Below the pieces are notes generated by a model, which saw only the letters and a list, made by a program, of their open reading frames with translations, was not told the origin of the DNA and searched no databases. The translations under genes and the position numbers were made by a program. Shown here one piece after another: positions 51,561 to 61,125 of a stretch of 64,000 bases of DNA. Origin of the DNA: Histomonas meleagridis (lineage: Eukaryota; Parabasalia; Tritrichomonadida; Dientamoebidae); the NCBI GenBank assembly GCA_020186115.1, contig WSYJ01000086.1, forward strand, positions 310,001 through 374,000. Direction: 5' to 3'. Position 1 is the first letter of the stretch. Each line of letters starts with the position of its first letter.

Positions 51561-51924
51561 CGACAAATTTTGATCTTTGATAACTTGAACCGGACGGTTT
51601 TTTAACTGAAAGCAAAAAATTGATTAACCGAAAAATTATTCCAAAACATTTCACCAAAAAAAAGTTAGAGGATTCTTTTGATCGAAAATTTCATAATCGA
51701 TTTGTTTGATGAACAAAATTGATACTCTGCGTTAGTAAATGATTTCACCTAATAATTTATGTTATAATGTGCATAATTATAAAATTTCATAATTCTGATT
51801 GTGTAACAAATATCGAAAATTAGATTAAATCAAAAAAAGTGGAACTGAATATGAAATCATATGTTCATATGAATTTTTTGATAAAAAATCGGAAAGAAAA
51901 ATATTTGCACTAAAACTTTTTTGG
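51561..51924. other. Intergenic region, no gene seen
   Basis: AT-rich sequence between the surface-protein promoter and the dispersed repeat. Nothing else is recognised. Confidence 0.45.
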
Positions 51925-52148
51925 GAATAGTTTTTTGCTACAGACAAACCTTGTCAATTTTAGTAGCAAAAAAATTGTGTAAAAAAGGCGGGGAATTCCC
52001 CGGGGTTTTTGGAAATGTGATTTAAATAATTGTTCTGATCATCACATTTCGGCTTTCAATATACACATGTAATTTAATATCTCATTTAATCATTACTATC
52101 TCATTTTATCTCTTTCAAACATCATTGATTCACTTCATAATTTTAATA
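51925..52148. repeat. Dispersed repeat, copy 2 (inverted relative to copy 1)
   Basis: Inverted copy of the 160-565 sequence. TGCTACAGACAAACC, AAATTGTGTAAAAAAGGCGG, then GGAATTCCCC and further blocks correspond in reverse order to the left copy. It lacks about 135 internal bases of that copy. It is followed by a 27-bp palindrome and a recombinase mini-element, so three mobile-DNA features are packed here. Confidence 0.75.
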
Positions 52149-52166
52149 ATTTAATATTTCACAAAT

Positions 52167-52227
52167 AATAAAGGCAACTTTTTAAGACGATGAACTTTGG
52201 TCATCGTCTTAAAAAGTTGCCTTTATT
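52167..52227. repeat. Perfect 27-bp inverted repeat with 7-nt loop
   Basis: Arm 52167-52193 is the exact reverse complement of 52201-52227; the loop is ACTTTGG. The arm core is AAGGCAACTTTTTAAGACGA. An imperfect match (5 of 6) extends outward. It could be a transcription hairpin, two transposon ends head to head after excision, or a recombinase site. Confidence 0.9.
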
Positions 52228-52234
52228 ATGTGTA

Positions 52235-52730
52235 ATTCTCATCGACACTTTTTGAAATGAAAAAATTAAAAAAAGTAATTTCGCTCACAATTTTCAATAT
52301 TGTTTTTAAGTTTTTTTTTTATGAATCATATTTAAAATGTCATTGATGGAGCAATTACTTGCTGAAGCTGATACAATATCAGCCGCAAATGTTTCAGCAG
52401 GAACGAAAAGTACATATGATAGGCTGATTCATGCTTATGCCAAAGTGATGATAAATCTAATACACGAAGAACCATTTCCTATTACTCATGACAAAATGGT
52501 TGCATTCATTATATCTAAAAAAAATCAGAATATGAAATTTTGTACGTTACTAGCTTACATTAATAGTTTTACACATTATTTTCAGTAGACATGAGCAGAG
52601 CTGGTATGGAAATTTCAGAGGCACTTTCTATATAAACAATAAAATTTTTGCAATTTTAAATTGAATTGAAAATTGTGAACGAAATTATTTTTCTTAATTT
52701 TTTCATTTCAAAAAGTGGCTTGATGAGAAT
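52235..52730. mobile_element. Mini-element with 64-66-bp terminal inverted repeats around a recombinase fragment
   Basis: The left end 52235-52298 and the right end 52665-52730 are inverted copies with only a few mismatches and a 2-nt gap; both carry ATTCTCATC, CACTTTTTGAAATGAAAAAA and CACAATTTTCAAT (right end read as reverse complement). The 496-bp element encloses the open frame at 52337-52588. No clear target duplication is seen. It sits between the 27-bp palindrome and an ankyrin fragment. Confidence 0.8.
52337..52588 (+). pseudogene. N-terminal (SAM-like) domain of a tyrosine recombinase, truncated
   Basis: The 83-residue frame from the ATG at 52337 begins MSLMEQLLAEADTISAANVS and continues with AGTKSTYDRLIHAYAKVM and ITHDKMVAFIISKKN. 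This is the pattern of the core-binding domain of phage-integrase/Crypton-type tyrosine recombinases: a T-x-x-x-Y-x-x-x-x helix, then a region ending in a tight turn. The catalytic domain with its R-H-R-Y residues is absent; a TAG stop and the inverted repeat follow. Such proteins cut and rejoin DNA through a tyrosine. Here only the DNA-grip half could be made, possibly a relic of a larger element. Confidence 0.55.
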
Positions 52731-52732
52731 TC

Positions 52733-52899
52733 AAAATAATATTTGAAAATTATTTAAATTATTTAAAACAGCACTTATGTCTGCATCTGAAAAAGGTCAT
52801 ATAGAAATAGTTAAATTACTTCTTGAACAAGAAGGAATTGATATTAATGCTAAAGATATTTATTCGTTTTATTTGATATACCAAAAAAGAAATAAATAA
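52733..52899 (+). pseudogene. Single ankyrin module with 3' tail
   Basis: One ankyrin unit (52768-52857, [20 protein letters not shown]) is preceded by the 3' half of the spacer sequence and followed by [13 protein letters not shown] and a stop at 52897-52899. The unit, tail and downstream sequence to about 52977 are nearly identical to the end of the ankyrin gene at 61675-61928. It is a transposed or gene-converted 3' end. Confidence 0.8.
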
Positions 52900-52962
52900 A
52901 AATAAAATAATATATATAAAATAAACGAAAAATTCATTTAAACATTATTTATTTCAAATTCA

Positions 52963-54108
52963 TCAATAATAAAAAAATAGAAACAAAGCCAAAAATCCGA
53001 ACATCAGCTTGTACCAATTTGTTTCGTTCGGTAATGCGATTGCTGTAATTAATAAAATCACTAAACTTAAAACGGACAATACATATGGTCTTAAAATTTT
53101 CCATTTTCCTTCGTAATTAGAAATGTCGAATTCTTTACCAATGAAATTACAATATAAATAGTAAAAGTTCTTCTTCGCCATTCTTTTAATTGATGATTCG
53201 ATAAATTCTTTGTCATATGGTTCCTCATTCCATTCGAAGTTAATTGCATTTCGCATGGAAATAGCACTCCCTTTATTCACAAACAAGATTTGTACATGGG
53301 TGGTAAGGAACTCTGCACGCGGCGGACGCGAAAATTTCGATTTCATTACCAAACTTAATGAGTTGTCACTTTTTATAAGGCGATGCTTTGATGTAACATT
53401 AAGTCGTTGGAACATTAATTGCTGATATTGAACATTCCGAGTAAGTCCCTTTTGTGATTTGGCCCAATCTGATACTTTGACCGAATGACAATTGCAACTT
53501 TCTAACATTTGAATACAAATATCTTTTGTCTTAAGTTTGTCTATAACTTCGGTAAATGGTGTGGTAATATCAATTTCAAGGATTTCTTGGGAACGAAGTG
53601 GAGAAATTTTTTGGTTTATTTCAATATCATCTTTTGGATTGAAACCAAAAGTTTCAGTAGAATTGTTGGCTCGGCAAATGTTAATAAGGTAAATAAGTTT
53701 ATCACGATTTCGAAGAGAATAGAATTTGAAATTATTTGTCTTGGTTTGTACAGAAATGGATTTATCTCCTTTTTTGTGAATTTTATCAGCATCTACAATG
53801 GTGCAATATGGAATTTCTATTTTCAATTGAGGATGTATCTGTTTTGAAAGAAAGTTAATAGAATCTTGTGTAATTATCATATCACCATTGAGATGCCTTG
53901 AATCTATATCTACTTGTGATGGAATTTGCATGATTATTTTGGTTTTATCAAAAGATTTTTTTAATGAAAGTTGTCCTGAAGATTCTTCTGATTTATCGTC
54001 AACATCTGCATCAATTTCAGACAAATCCAAAGGTTTTGACTTGAAACCCATTGTAGATTTCCTTCTTGTTTTTTGTGCGATTGTAACTTTTTCGTTCTTT
54101 TCTTCCAT
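52963..54108 (-). CDS. GRAM/VASt-domain membrane protein (LAM/Aster-like sterol transfer)
   Basis: Start at the ATG at 54108 (MEEKNEKVTIAQKTRRKS), 381 residues; upstream codons lack an ATG. Residues ~70-150 form a GRAM domain (QVDIDSRHLNGDMIITQDSI, IEIPYCTIVDADKI, KFYSLRNRDKLIYLI). Residues ~170-320 resemble a VASt/StART-like domain (ITTPFTEVIDKL, GLTRNVQYQQLMFQR, AEFLTTHVQILFVNKG). One or two membrane helices end the protein (about 335-380). In yeast and animals this layout (Lam/Ysp, Aster/GRAMD1) moves sterols at ER contact sites. The stop codon and the last few codons lie in sequence shared with the ankyrin 3' region, so the C-terminus may have changed recently. Confidence 0.85.
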   Translation of the reverse strand: MEEKNEKVTIAQKTRRKSTMGFKSKPLDLSEIDADVDDKSEESSGQLSLKKSFDKTKIIMQIPSQVDIDSRHLNGDMIITQDSINFLSKQIHPQLKIEIPYCTIVDADKIHKKGDKSISVQTKTNNFKFYSLRNRDKLIYLINICRANNSTETFGFNPKDDIEINQKISPLRSQEILEIDITTPFTEVIDKLKTKDICIQMLESCNCHSVKVSDWAKSQKGLTRNVQYQQLMFQRLNVTSKHRLIKSDNSLSLVMKSKFSRPPRAEFLTTHVQILFVNKGSAISMRNAINFEWNEEPYDKEFIESSIKRMAKKNFYYLYCNFIGKEFDISNYEGKWKILRPYVLSVLSLVILLITAIALPNETNWYKLMFGFLALFLFFYY

Positions 54109-54566
54109 ATGTGCACTTTTTGTGTATTTTACATGCACCGAACGGTTCCACTTTCGAAATAATCCATTTAAACCTCGCACTTTTACATAAACCACAGAAA
54201 CGAAACAACAAAAAATGTATAAAACAATTCTAAATTTATTAATATATATAATGTGTTTCTATATGAATAAATAACAATTAATATTTTCATCGTCTAATAT
54301 ATAATTAATTTTGAGGATAACACAATAATTAATTACTTAAAAATTAAAAATGCACAACTTTTTGATTCTTGACTAAACAAAACTGAAATCATTTTTCCAA
54401 TTTGCAAAGAACAATAAATAACATCAGTTTCCAATCTTATTCTTCAATTCCTTTGCTGAAAAATGTTTCAAATTCTTCCGATCAAAATCAATTGAAAAAA
54501 TGGTGGTTAGCGGCTATAACGGATTGCAAATATTGGTGAAGATTTGTGTAAACGTTTACGAATTTC
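54109..54566. other. Intergenic region, no gene seen
   Basis: AT-rich sequence between the GRAM-protein 5' end and the helicase 3' end. Nothing recognisable. Confidence 0.5.
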
Positions 54567-55862
54567 TTATGCGTTCATGTAAGTTCCTGCATCGACAGTT
54601 GCTGGAAGATCCTGAATTTCAACTTCAAAGCGCTTCTGAATTTCATTAAGCATTGTATTTTCTTCTTCTGTTGAAACAAATGAGATTGCGAGACCTTTTG
54701 TACCGAAACGACCTGCACGGCCAACACGATGGAGATAAGTATCGGTCGAATTCGGGAGGTCGTAATTGATTACAATATTAACTCGCTCAACATCAATACC
54801 ACGTGCGAATACATCAGTAGAAACAAGGATTTTCTTTTTGAATTCTTTAAAGGAGCGGAATGCCTTGATACGATCAGGTTGAGCCATCTTTGAATGTATT
54901 GCTATTGATGGATATCCGCATTCATTCAAAAGGTTGTTAAGGGTTTCGGCACGCCTCTTTTCGGAAACAAAGATAACAACTTGGTTATATGTGAAATTAT
55001 CCAAGATATCAATGAGTTTGCGATTCTTTTCTGCAGGTTGGAGTTTGATGTAAAACTGTTGGAGGCCGTGCAAGGTCAGTTTCTTGTCATCATCAACAAA
55101 AACTTCGGCTGCATTGCGTGTAAATTTACGACAGATTTCTTTCATGGATTCTGGCATTGTAGCTGTGAAAAGTAGAGTTTGCTTTGACTGTGGAAGCTTA
55201 CGGAAAATCTTTTCGACATCATCTTTCATATTTCCCTTGCGACCTTCGGCAGAATTTTCAAATACTTGATCGCATTCATCAACTACAAAGAATCGTACTT
55301 TGGATAGATCAAGGACTGGATGTTTATCTTTAAGAAGGGCAAGTAATCTTCCGGGTGTTGCAATAATAATATTTGGTTTCTCTTGTTTGAGAGAATTGAT
55401 TTGTGCTTGTATTGAAATACCACCATAGATAACAAAAGCTTTGACATTGTTCATGTGAACTGAGAAACGTTTGAATTCTGAGCATATTTGAAAAGCAAGT
55501 TCACGGGTTGGTGCAATGCAAAGACATGCAATTTCACCTTCGGTTGGATGGTCGTCGAGCTGTTGAAGAACAGAAATGACAAAAACAGCTGTTTTTCCCA
55601 TACCACTTTTTCCTTGACAAATGATATCAGTTCCTAACAATGCTTGTGGAATGCAGTCTTGTTGAACTTGTGATGGATGTTCAAAACCATTGTCGTTAAT
55701 AGCTCTCATGATTTCGGGTTTAAGAAGAAAATCACGGAAAGCTGCAGAGTGTGTACCCACATAGCCTTTACCTTTGAGACTGGCCTTGTCTTGTTTGATG
55801 TCGGCGACTGGTTCAACTTCTTCGTAGTTCAGAAGTTCGTCTTCAAGGTCATGATCAGCCAT
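54567..55862 (-). CDS. DEAD-box RNA helicase UAP56/Sub2 (DDX39)
   Basis: 431 residues with all helicase motifs in order: GFEHPSQVQQDCIPQAL (Q motif), GKSGMGKTAVFV (motif I), PTRELAFQI (Ia), VVDECDQVFE (II, DECD rather than DEAD as in UAP56/Sub2), LFTATMPE (III), and STDVFARGIDVERVNIVINY plus HRVGRAGRFG (V-VI). The start is a clean ATG at 55862 with the acidic UAP56-type N-terminus (ADHDLEDELLNYEE). UAP56/Sub2 works in spliceosome assembly and mRNA export. Trichomonads have few introns, so the export role is probably the main one. It shares a short divergent promoter (about 260 bp) with the ankyrin gene. Confidence 0.97.
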   Translation of the reverse strand: MADHDLEDELLNYEEVEPVADIKQDKASLKGKGYVGTHSAAFRDFLLKPEIMRAINDNGFEHPSQVQQDCIPQALLGTDIICQGKSGMGKTAVFVISVLQQLDDHPTEGEIACLCIAPTRELAFQICSEFKRFSVHMNNVKAFVIYGGISIQAQINSLKQEKPNIIIATPGRLLALLKDKHPVLDLSKVRFFVVDECDQVFENSAEGRKGNMKDDVEKIFRKLPQSKQTLLFTATMPESMKEICRKFTRNAAEVFVDDDKKLTLHGLQQFYIKLQPAEKNRKLIDILDNFTYNQVVIFVSEKRRAETLNNLLNECGYPSIAIHSKMAQPDRIKAFRSFKEFKKKILVSTDVFARGIDVERVNIVINYDLPNSTDTYLHRVGRAGRFGTKGLAISFVSTEEENTMLNEIQKRFEVEIQDLPATVDAGTYMNA

Positions 55863-55872
55863 GGAGAATAAA

Positions 55873-55885
55873 TGGTCAGACTGAC
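55873..55885. promoter_or_regulatory. Palindrome GGTCAGACTGACC upstream of the helicase
   Basis: Perfect 6-bp arms around one A, 10 bases upstream of the helicase ATG and inside the bidirectional intergenic region. It could bind a dimeric factor, or be chance. Confidence 0.35.
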
Positions 55886-56124
55886 CTTGTCAAATATTAA
55901 AAGTAAACGTTTTGGCAATGATTCAGCTAAGTCGGTTATATCAAAACCTTTGGCGCCAAAAAGGGTTGTTCTAACTATTCAAAATTTGAAAGAATTGCTC
56001 CACTTTTATTTCAAATTTTTCTGGTTTGTGTTTCCACTTTTTGATCAAAAATATTGCCGACGTCACTTTTATCTCAAATCAGTCAACTTTTTAAATAAAT
56101 ATTGCATTTGTGTTAGTTTGGAAA

Positions 56125-57852
56125 ATGTTAGCATTAGAGAAAGAAATCTTTAATTTAAAAGATGACAACGTTGAATCATCAGTTCAAACAATTATTTCTT
56201 TATTTGATGGTGAAAATCCATCATTATTTTGTAATTTGATTTGTAGAAATGCTTTTTCTTTTTACTATTCTCATGGGAATGTAGATTTGGTTTTAAATAT
56301 GTTATGTAAAATTGGGAAATATTTTATTGATAAAAATGTAGATATTATAAATGTTTTTATTGATATTTTAATGAATTCCTATTCAAAAGATGGATCATAT
56401 TATGTTTTAATGATCATGTTAGAAAAAAATTTAATTTCATTTGACGTGATAGAAAAAATTCAATCTTTATATTTTGTTCACATCCAGAAGGATAAGTATA
56501 ATATAGACAGTGTGCCATATCGTGATCCATTTATTAGTGAAAAAAATGTAAATTTATTTTATGAACAAATAAAAAAAAATTACCAAAAAATTTCAAAGAA
56601 TGATTGGGAGCTTCACAAACAATTAATTAAAGAAGGAGTTAATCCAAATGAAATTGCGAAAATAATTCGAAAAGATGAAGTAGAAAAACTTCAAGAAATA
56701 ACATCACAAACAAAATTTGATTTTGATCAAACAATTGAACCATCACTTTATGAAAGATGTTCATTTATTAATCAAGAATATGTTTCATTAATTGATTATG
56801 CAGCATTCTTTGGATCAATTAAATGTTTTAAATATTTACTTATGAATTCTGCAAAAGTAAATAACACAGGTAAATATGCAGTTGCAGGTGGAAATTTAGA
56901 AATCATTCATTTATGTGAACAAAATCATTCAACATTTGAATATGCATATGAAGCAGCAATTGAATTTCATCGAAATGATATTTTTAAATATCTTTATGAA
57001 AATAAAATTGAAAAAATTAATAATTTGGAGGAATTAGGGCAAAAATGTTTGAAATTTAACAATTATGAATTTTTGCCATTTTTATTGAAAGAAGGAATGG
57101 AAATCAAGAAATTTCTTTTTGATGCTATAGATAATAAAAACATTTATTTTATTCATTTTCTAATATCACAAGAAGGAATTGATAATAATACTCAAATTTT
57201 TTATTTGTTTTATTTCAAATTTATTTTAGTAACATATTATTACAAAATAATATTTGGAAATTATTTAAATTTTTTAATATAGCACTAATATATGCGACTT
57301 CACGTGGTTATTTAGAAATTGTTAAATTCCTTCTCGAACAAAATAGATTTGATGTTAATACTAGAGATATATTTTTTCATCATTTTATACTGATTATAAA
57401 AAATATTCGATGTTTCATAACATTTCAGCAAACAGCACTTATTCTTGCAGTCCAATATCAAAAAACAGAAATAGCTAAATTACTTCTTAAGCAAAAAGAT
57501 ATTGATGTTAATGCTCATGATATTTATTCTTTTTATAGAGAATTTTTTTCTGTTTTTTTATATTTCATTGACATATTTGGAAATTTTTCTAAATATTTTA
57601 TACAGCGCTCATTTGGGCAGCTATGGGCAAAAGCACAGAAATGGTTAAATTGCTTCTCGAAAAAGAAGGAATTGACTTAAATGCTAAAAATATATATTTA
57701 TTTTGTTTTATTTTTGTTTAGATAATTTTATATTTCAAAATTAAATTTGGAAAATATTCAAATAATTTAATACAGCACTTATGTTTGCTTCTTCAAAAGG
57801 TGAGACAGAAATAGTGAAATTACTACAAGAAGCAAGCAATAAAAACATTTGA
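56125..57852 (+). CDS. DUF3447-ankyrin repeat gene with intron-like spacers
   Basis: The uninterrupted first part (ATG at 56125 to about 57185) gives a DUF3447 domain: KNDWELHKQLIKEGVNPNEI, then KIIRKDEVEKLQEI, IDYAAFFGSIKCFKYLLMN and YEAAIEFHRNDIFKYLYEN, all helical ankyrin-like units of the trichomonad type. Four further ankyrin units follow at about 57275, 57432, 57602 and 57772, with a stop at 57850-57852 after EASNKNI. Spacers before the units are 83, 73, 80 and 80 nt and disrupt the frame. If the spacers are spliced the product would be about 500 residues; if not, it stops near 57282. A cytosolic adaptor role is likely from the repeats only. Confidence 0.7.
57126..57852 (+). repeat. Ankyrin modules and spacers of the 56-kb gene
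   Basis: Units near 57126, 57275, 57432, 57602 and 57772 alternate with AT-rich spacers. The last two modules have an exact 170-bp period (90 coding + 80 spacer), the same as in the 61-kb array. The spacers share TATTTCA...ATTTGGAAA blocks and end in TACAG or TATAG before CACTT/CGCTC. Confidence 0.8.
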
Positions 57853-57867
57853 ATAAATGACTTTTCA

Positions 57868-57960
57868 TTTTTTTTTTATTTTTATTTTTATTTTTATTTT
57901 TATTTTTTTTTTTTTTTTTTTTTTTTTTTGTTTTGTTTTGTTTTGTTTTGTTTTGTTTTT
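57868..57960. repeat. T-rich microsatellite: poly-T with (TTTTA)n and (TTTTG)n
   Basis: About 90 bases of T runs with TTTTA repeats followed by a long pure T tract and then six TTTTG units. Replication slippage will make its length variable; on the minus strand it is poly-A. Confidence 0.95.
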
Positions 57961-58728
57961 AAAAACCAATTCAATTCAATGAATCATCAAATAAAAGGAA
58001 TTTTATTCCTTATTTTCAAGATTTCTTGATGATTATCACCAGTTTAATATTATTGGGAAAATGATTTTTATAACAAATTTTTATTCAAAAGGGGTTAGGA
58101 AATCATGACATTAATATCGTTCTTTTTCTTGAGGTTCTTGTTTCTAAAGAAATTCATGTGATTGGAAATACGATTGTTAAAATTTTTACCAAATTAGTGG
58201 GGGAAAGGTTAAAGAAGTAGAATTGCTCAGGGATAAACTTGCTTCATGAATTGGATACATTTCTGGAGTGATTTTCGATTTCTATAATTGTTTACTACAA
58301 AATCGGTAGATTTATCGAAAATTTTTATGCATAATATGAGTAGCGTAATCAACGTCTCAACAAGAATTACATTAGAAAGTCTTCACAGTGGAAAGTTGAG
58401 GGTACCAAACATCATTATTTACACCCAATTTGAAAATTGACACGAATTCAATACATATCGTTCAGTACAAATCCTGAGCAAATCCCTGTTAAAAGCACCA
58501 AAAAAAATGAAAAATCAAATTCAAAGTGAATGGGAAACACTCACATTAATCGAGAAGATGTTTTTTGATTTGAATGGAAAAAATCTTATGAAAATCAACA
58601 AATTCAATAATTAACAATTTTGATAATATTCATCCAATATCTTGCAACATAATTATTTCTCAAATTTTATATACTTTGTGTGCTACAAATATTTATGATT
58701 TTTGATATGTGTTTAAATTTTTTAAAGG
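57961..58728. other. Intergenic region, no gene seen
   Basis: AT-rich sequence between the two ankyrin genes. It may contain the lost 5' end of the second gene, but no frame is recognisable. Confidence 0.45.
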
Positions 58729-59591
58729 GAAATTGAAGCACTTGAAGCGAGTAAAAAAGTCAACCCAAGCTTTTTCGAAATATTCACAGATATTCTTATT
58801 AAAAAGAATACACAAGAATCATTTTATCTTCTTGAAAATTTGGTTGAACATAATTTTATTCAACCAAACTTCATTCAAACCGTAAAGAATCCATATTTTT
58901 CACATTATATGTCAAAAGAGAAATAAAAAACTTGAATATTTCGATTTTAAGGATCAAATCCTAGATAATTATGAAGAACTATCAAAGAATGATTGGGAAC
59001 TTCATAAACAATTAATTAAAGAAGGACATAATCCAAATGAAATATCAAAAATAATTCGAAATGATGAAATAGAAAAACTCCAAGAAATATCATCACAAAA
59101 TGATTTTAATTTTAATCAAATAATTTCAAAATCACTTTATGAAAGATGTTCAATTATAAATGAAAATTATAAAATTGTTAGATTAATTGATTATGCAGCA
59201 TTTTTCGGATCAATTAAATGTTTTAAATATTTACTTGTAAATGGCGCAGATTTAAAAGACACAGGCAAATTTTCTGTAGCAGGAGGAAATGAAGAAATTA
59301 TTCATTTATGTAAGCAAAATCATATATCATTTCAAGGATCATTTAAAATAGCAATTAAATTCCATAAAAATGATATATTTAAATATTTATATGAAAATAA
59401 TAATAAAAGGTTTAAAAACTTAACTGATTTAGGAAAAGAATGTATTTTATATCATAATTATGAGATTTTTACATTTTTACTGGAAAATGGAATGAAAATC
59501 AACGATGATATTATTAGTGAAGCAACACGAAATGGAAATTTATATCTTGTCAAATACTTTCATAAAGAATATCCACGCCTTCCAAATAATA

Positions 59592-60866
59592 TAGGGTGGT
59601 CAAAAAATTCGTTCGCCAGCTCTTTTCTTTATACATACTTATGTGATCGAATGTAATAACATAAATATGGATTATATAAAGTGTATAGAATATTTTTTTA
59701 TTTGAATGTTTTTTGTTTTATTCAATGTATATAAAATTATGCGCTTTAGAAAATTTTATTGTACGTTAAAAATGTACGTTAAGAATCAAATGCTAAACAG
59801 TATGGTAGAAATTCGGCCATAATTCATTATTTATGGCTAAAAGGCAATGACAACAAAAGCATACATCAAGAAGTACTCGACACATATGGTCCTAAAGCGA
59901 TAACTCTCAGAACGGTTCAGAAGAGAACAAAAGAATTCAAAGAAGGAAGAAATACGTTAAACGATCTTCCAAGAAGTGGTAGACCCCAAAAATTAGATTT
60001 AATACCTATTATTCAAAATTATTTGTTGCACAATCCATACGCAAGCACTCGCAAAATTGCTAAAGACATTGGGGAAAACAAAAATACTGTCAAAAAGGTT
60101 TTGATCAAGCATTTATCAATGAAAAAGGTCAATTTTAAATGGGTGCCATATGCTCTTACCGAACAAATGAAAGCAAAAAGAGTTGAAATTGCCAGCATCT
60201 TACTGGAATTCCTTACAAATGCATCGGAAAGGAAGCTAGCAAAAATATAAATTCAAGATGAGACATGGATCTACTTTAAAAATGGAAGAGATTCAATGTG
60301 AATTGAAGCCGGTGCACAAATACCAACAAAACCAAGGCAAACAATTGGGTCAAAGAAAGCGATGATATCAGTAATATGGGGAATCAATGGAATGAAATCA
60401 ATCACCATGCTTCCTCAAGGCAGTAAGTTCAACAAAAAGTTATTTTCCAATTGTGTGCTCGAAGATTTGAACAAAAAAATTCAGACAAAAGGGACATACC
60501 TACACATGGACAACGCAAAACCGCACAATGTACCAGAAAAATTAAGAGAATTAAAAATTAAAAGACTTGATCATCCCCCTTATTCACCGGATATAGCTCC
60601 TTCTGACTTCTTTCTATTCGGCTACCTTAAGAAATTATTAGAGGGAATGGAATTCAGCAGCGAGAATGAGCTTTTTGACAAAGTCCAAGAAATATTAACT
60701 TCAATACCAAAATCAATATTAAAAAATGCGTACAATGAGTGGATGAATAGGCTCTTTGCAGTAATCGAGACACATGGAGAATACATTCATTAATAAACAA
60801 CTTTGAGAAAAAAAATTTATGGATTGACTGAAAAAAATTAGACGAACGAACTTTTTGACCACTCTA
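59592..60866 (+). mobile_element. mariner-family DNA transposon inside an ankyrin gene
   Basis: Terminal inverted repeats of 26 bp (59592-59617 and 60841-60866) match at 23 of 26 positions by hand; the core is GTGGTCAAAAAxTTCGTTCG. TA dinucleotides flank both ends (59590-59591, 60867-60868), the target duplication of mariner elements. The 1275-bp size and internal transposase fit. The ankyrin frame resumes right after the element, so it is a clean insertion. Confidence 0.92.
59795..60793 (+). pseudogene. mariner transposase, two in-frame stops
   Basis: One frame runs from a helix-turn-helix region (WLKGNDNKSIHQEVLDTYG, RTVQKRTKEFK, NDLPRSGRPQ) through a second one (ASTRKIAKDIGENKNTVKKV) to the catalytic core: QDETW (first Asp), LHMDNAKPHN (second Asp) and HPPYSPDIAPSDFFLFGYLK (third Asp). 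Stops TAA (60248-60250) and TGA (60298-60300) break it, so it is inactive. I count 31 residues between the second and third Asp, against 34 in classic mariner, so the core may be a variant or have lost three codons. The C-terminal half (60362-60793) is still open. Confidence 0.9.
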
Positions 60867-61125
60867 TATATTACTTATTTCATCAGAAACAAGAAACATT
60901 GAACTTGTTAAATATATTTTGGAACAAAATGAAATCGATGTCAGCACGAAGAATGTTTTATTTGTTTCATTTAAAGTTTATTTTAGCAAATTGATATTTC
61001 ATATTAACAATTGGAATTTGCTCATGTTATATTGTACAGCATTTTTGCTTGCATGTAAATATGGTTTCAATGAAATGGTTGAAATACTAATTAAAATAAA
61101 TGGAATTGATATTCATGTTAAAGAT

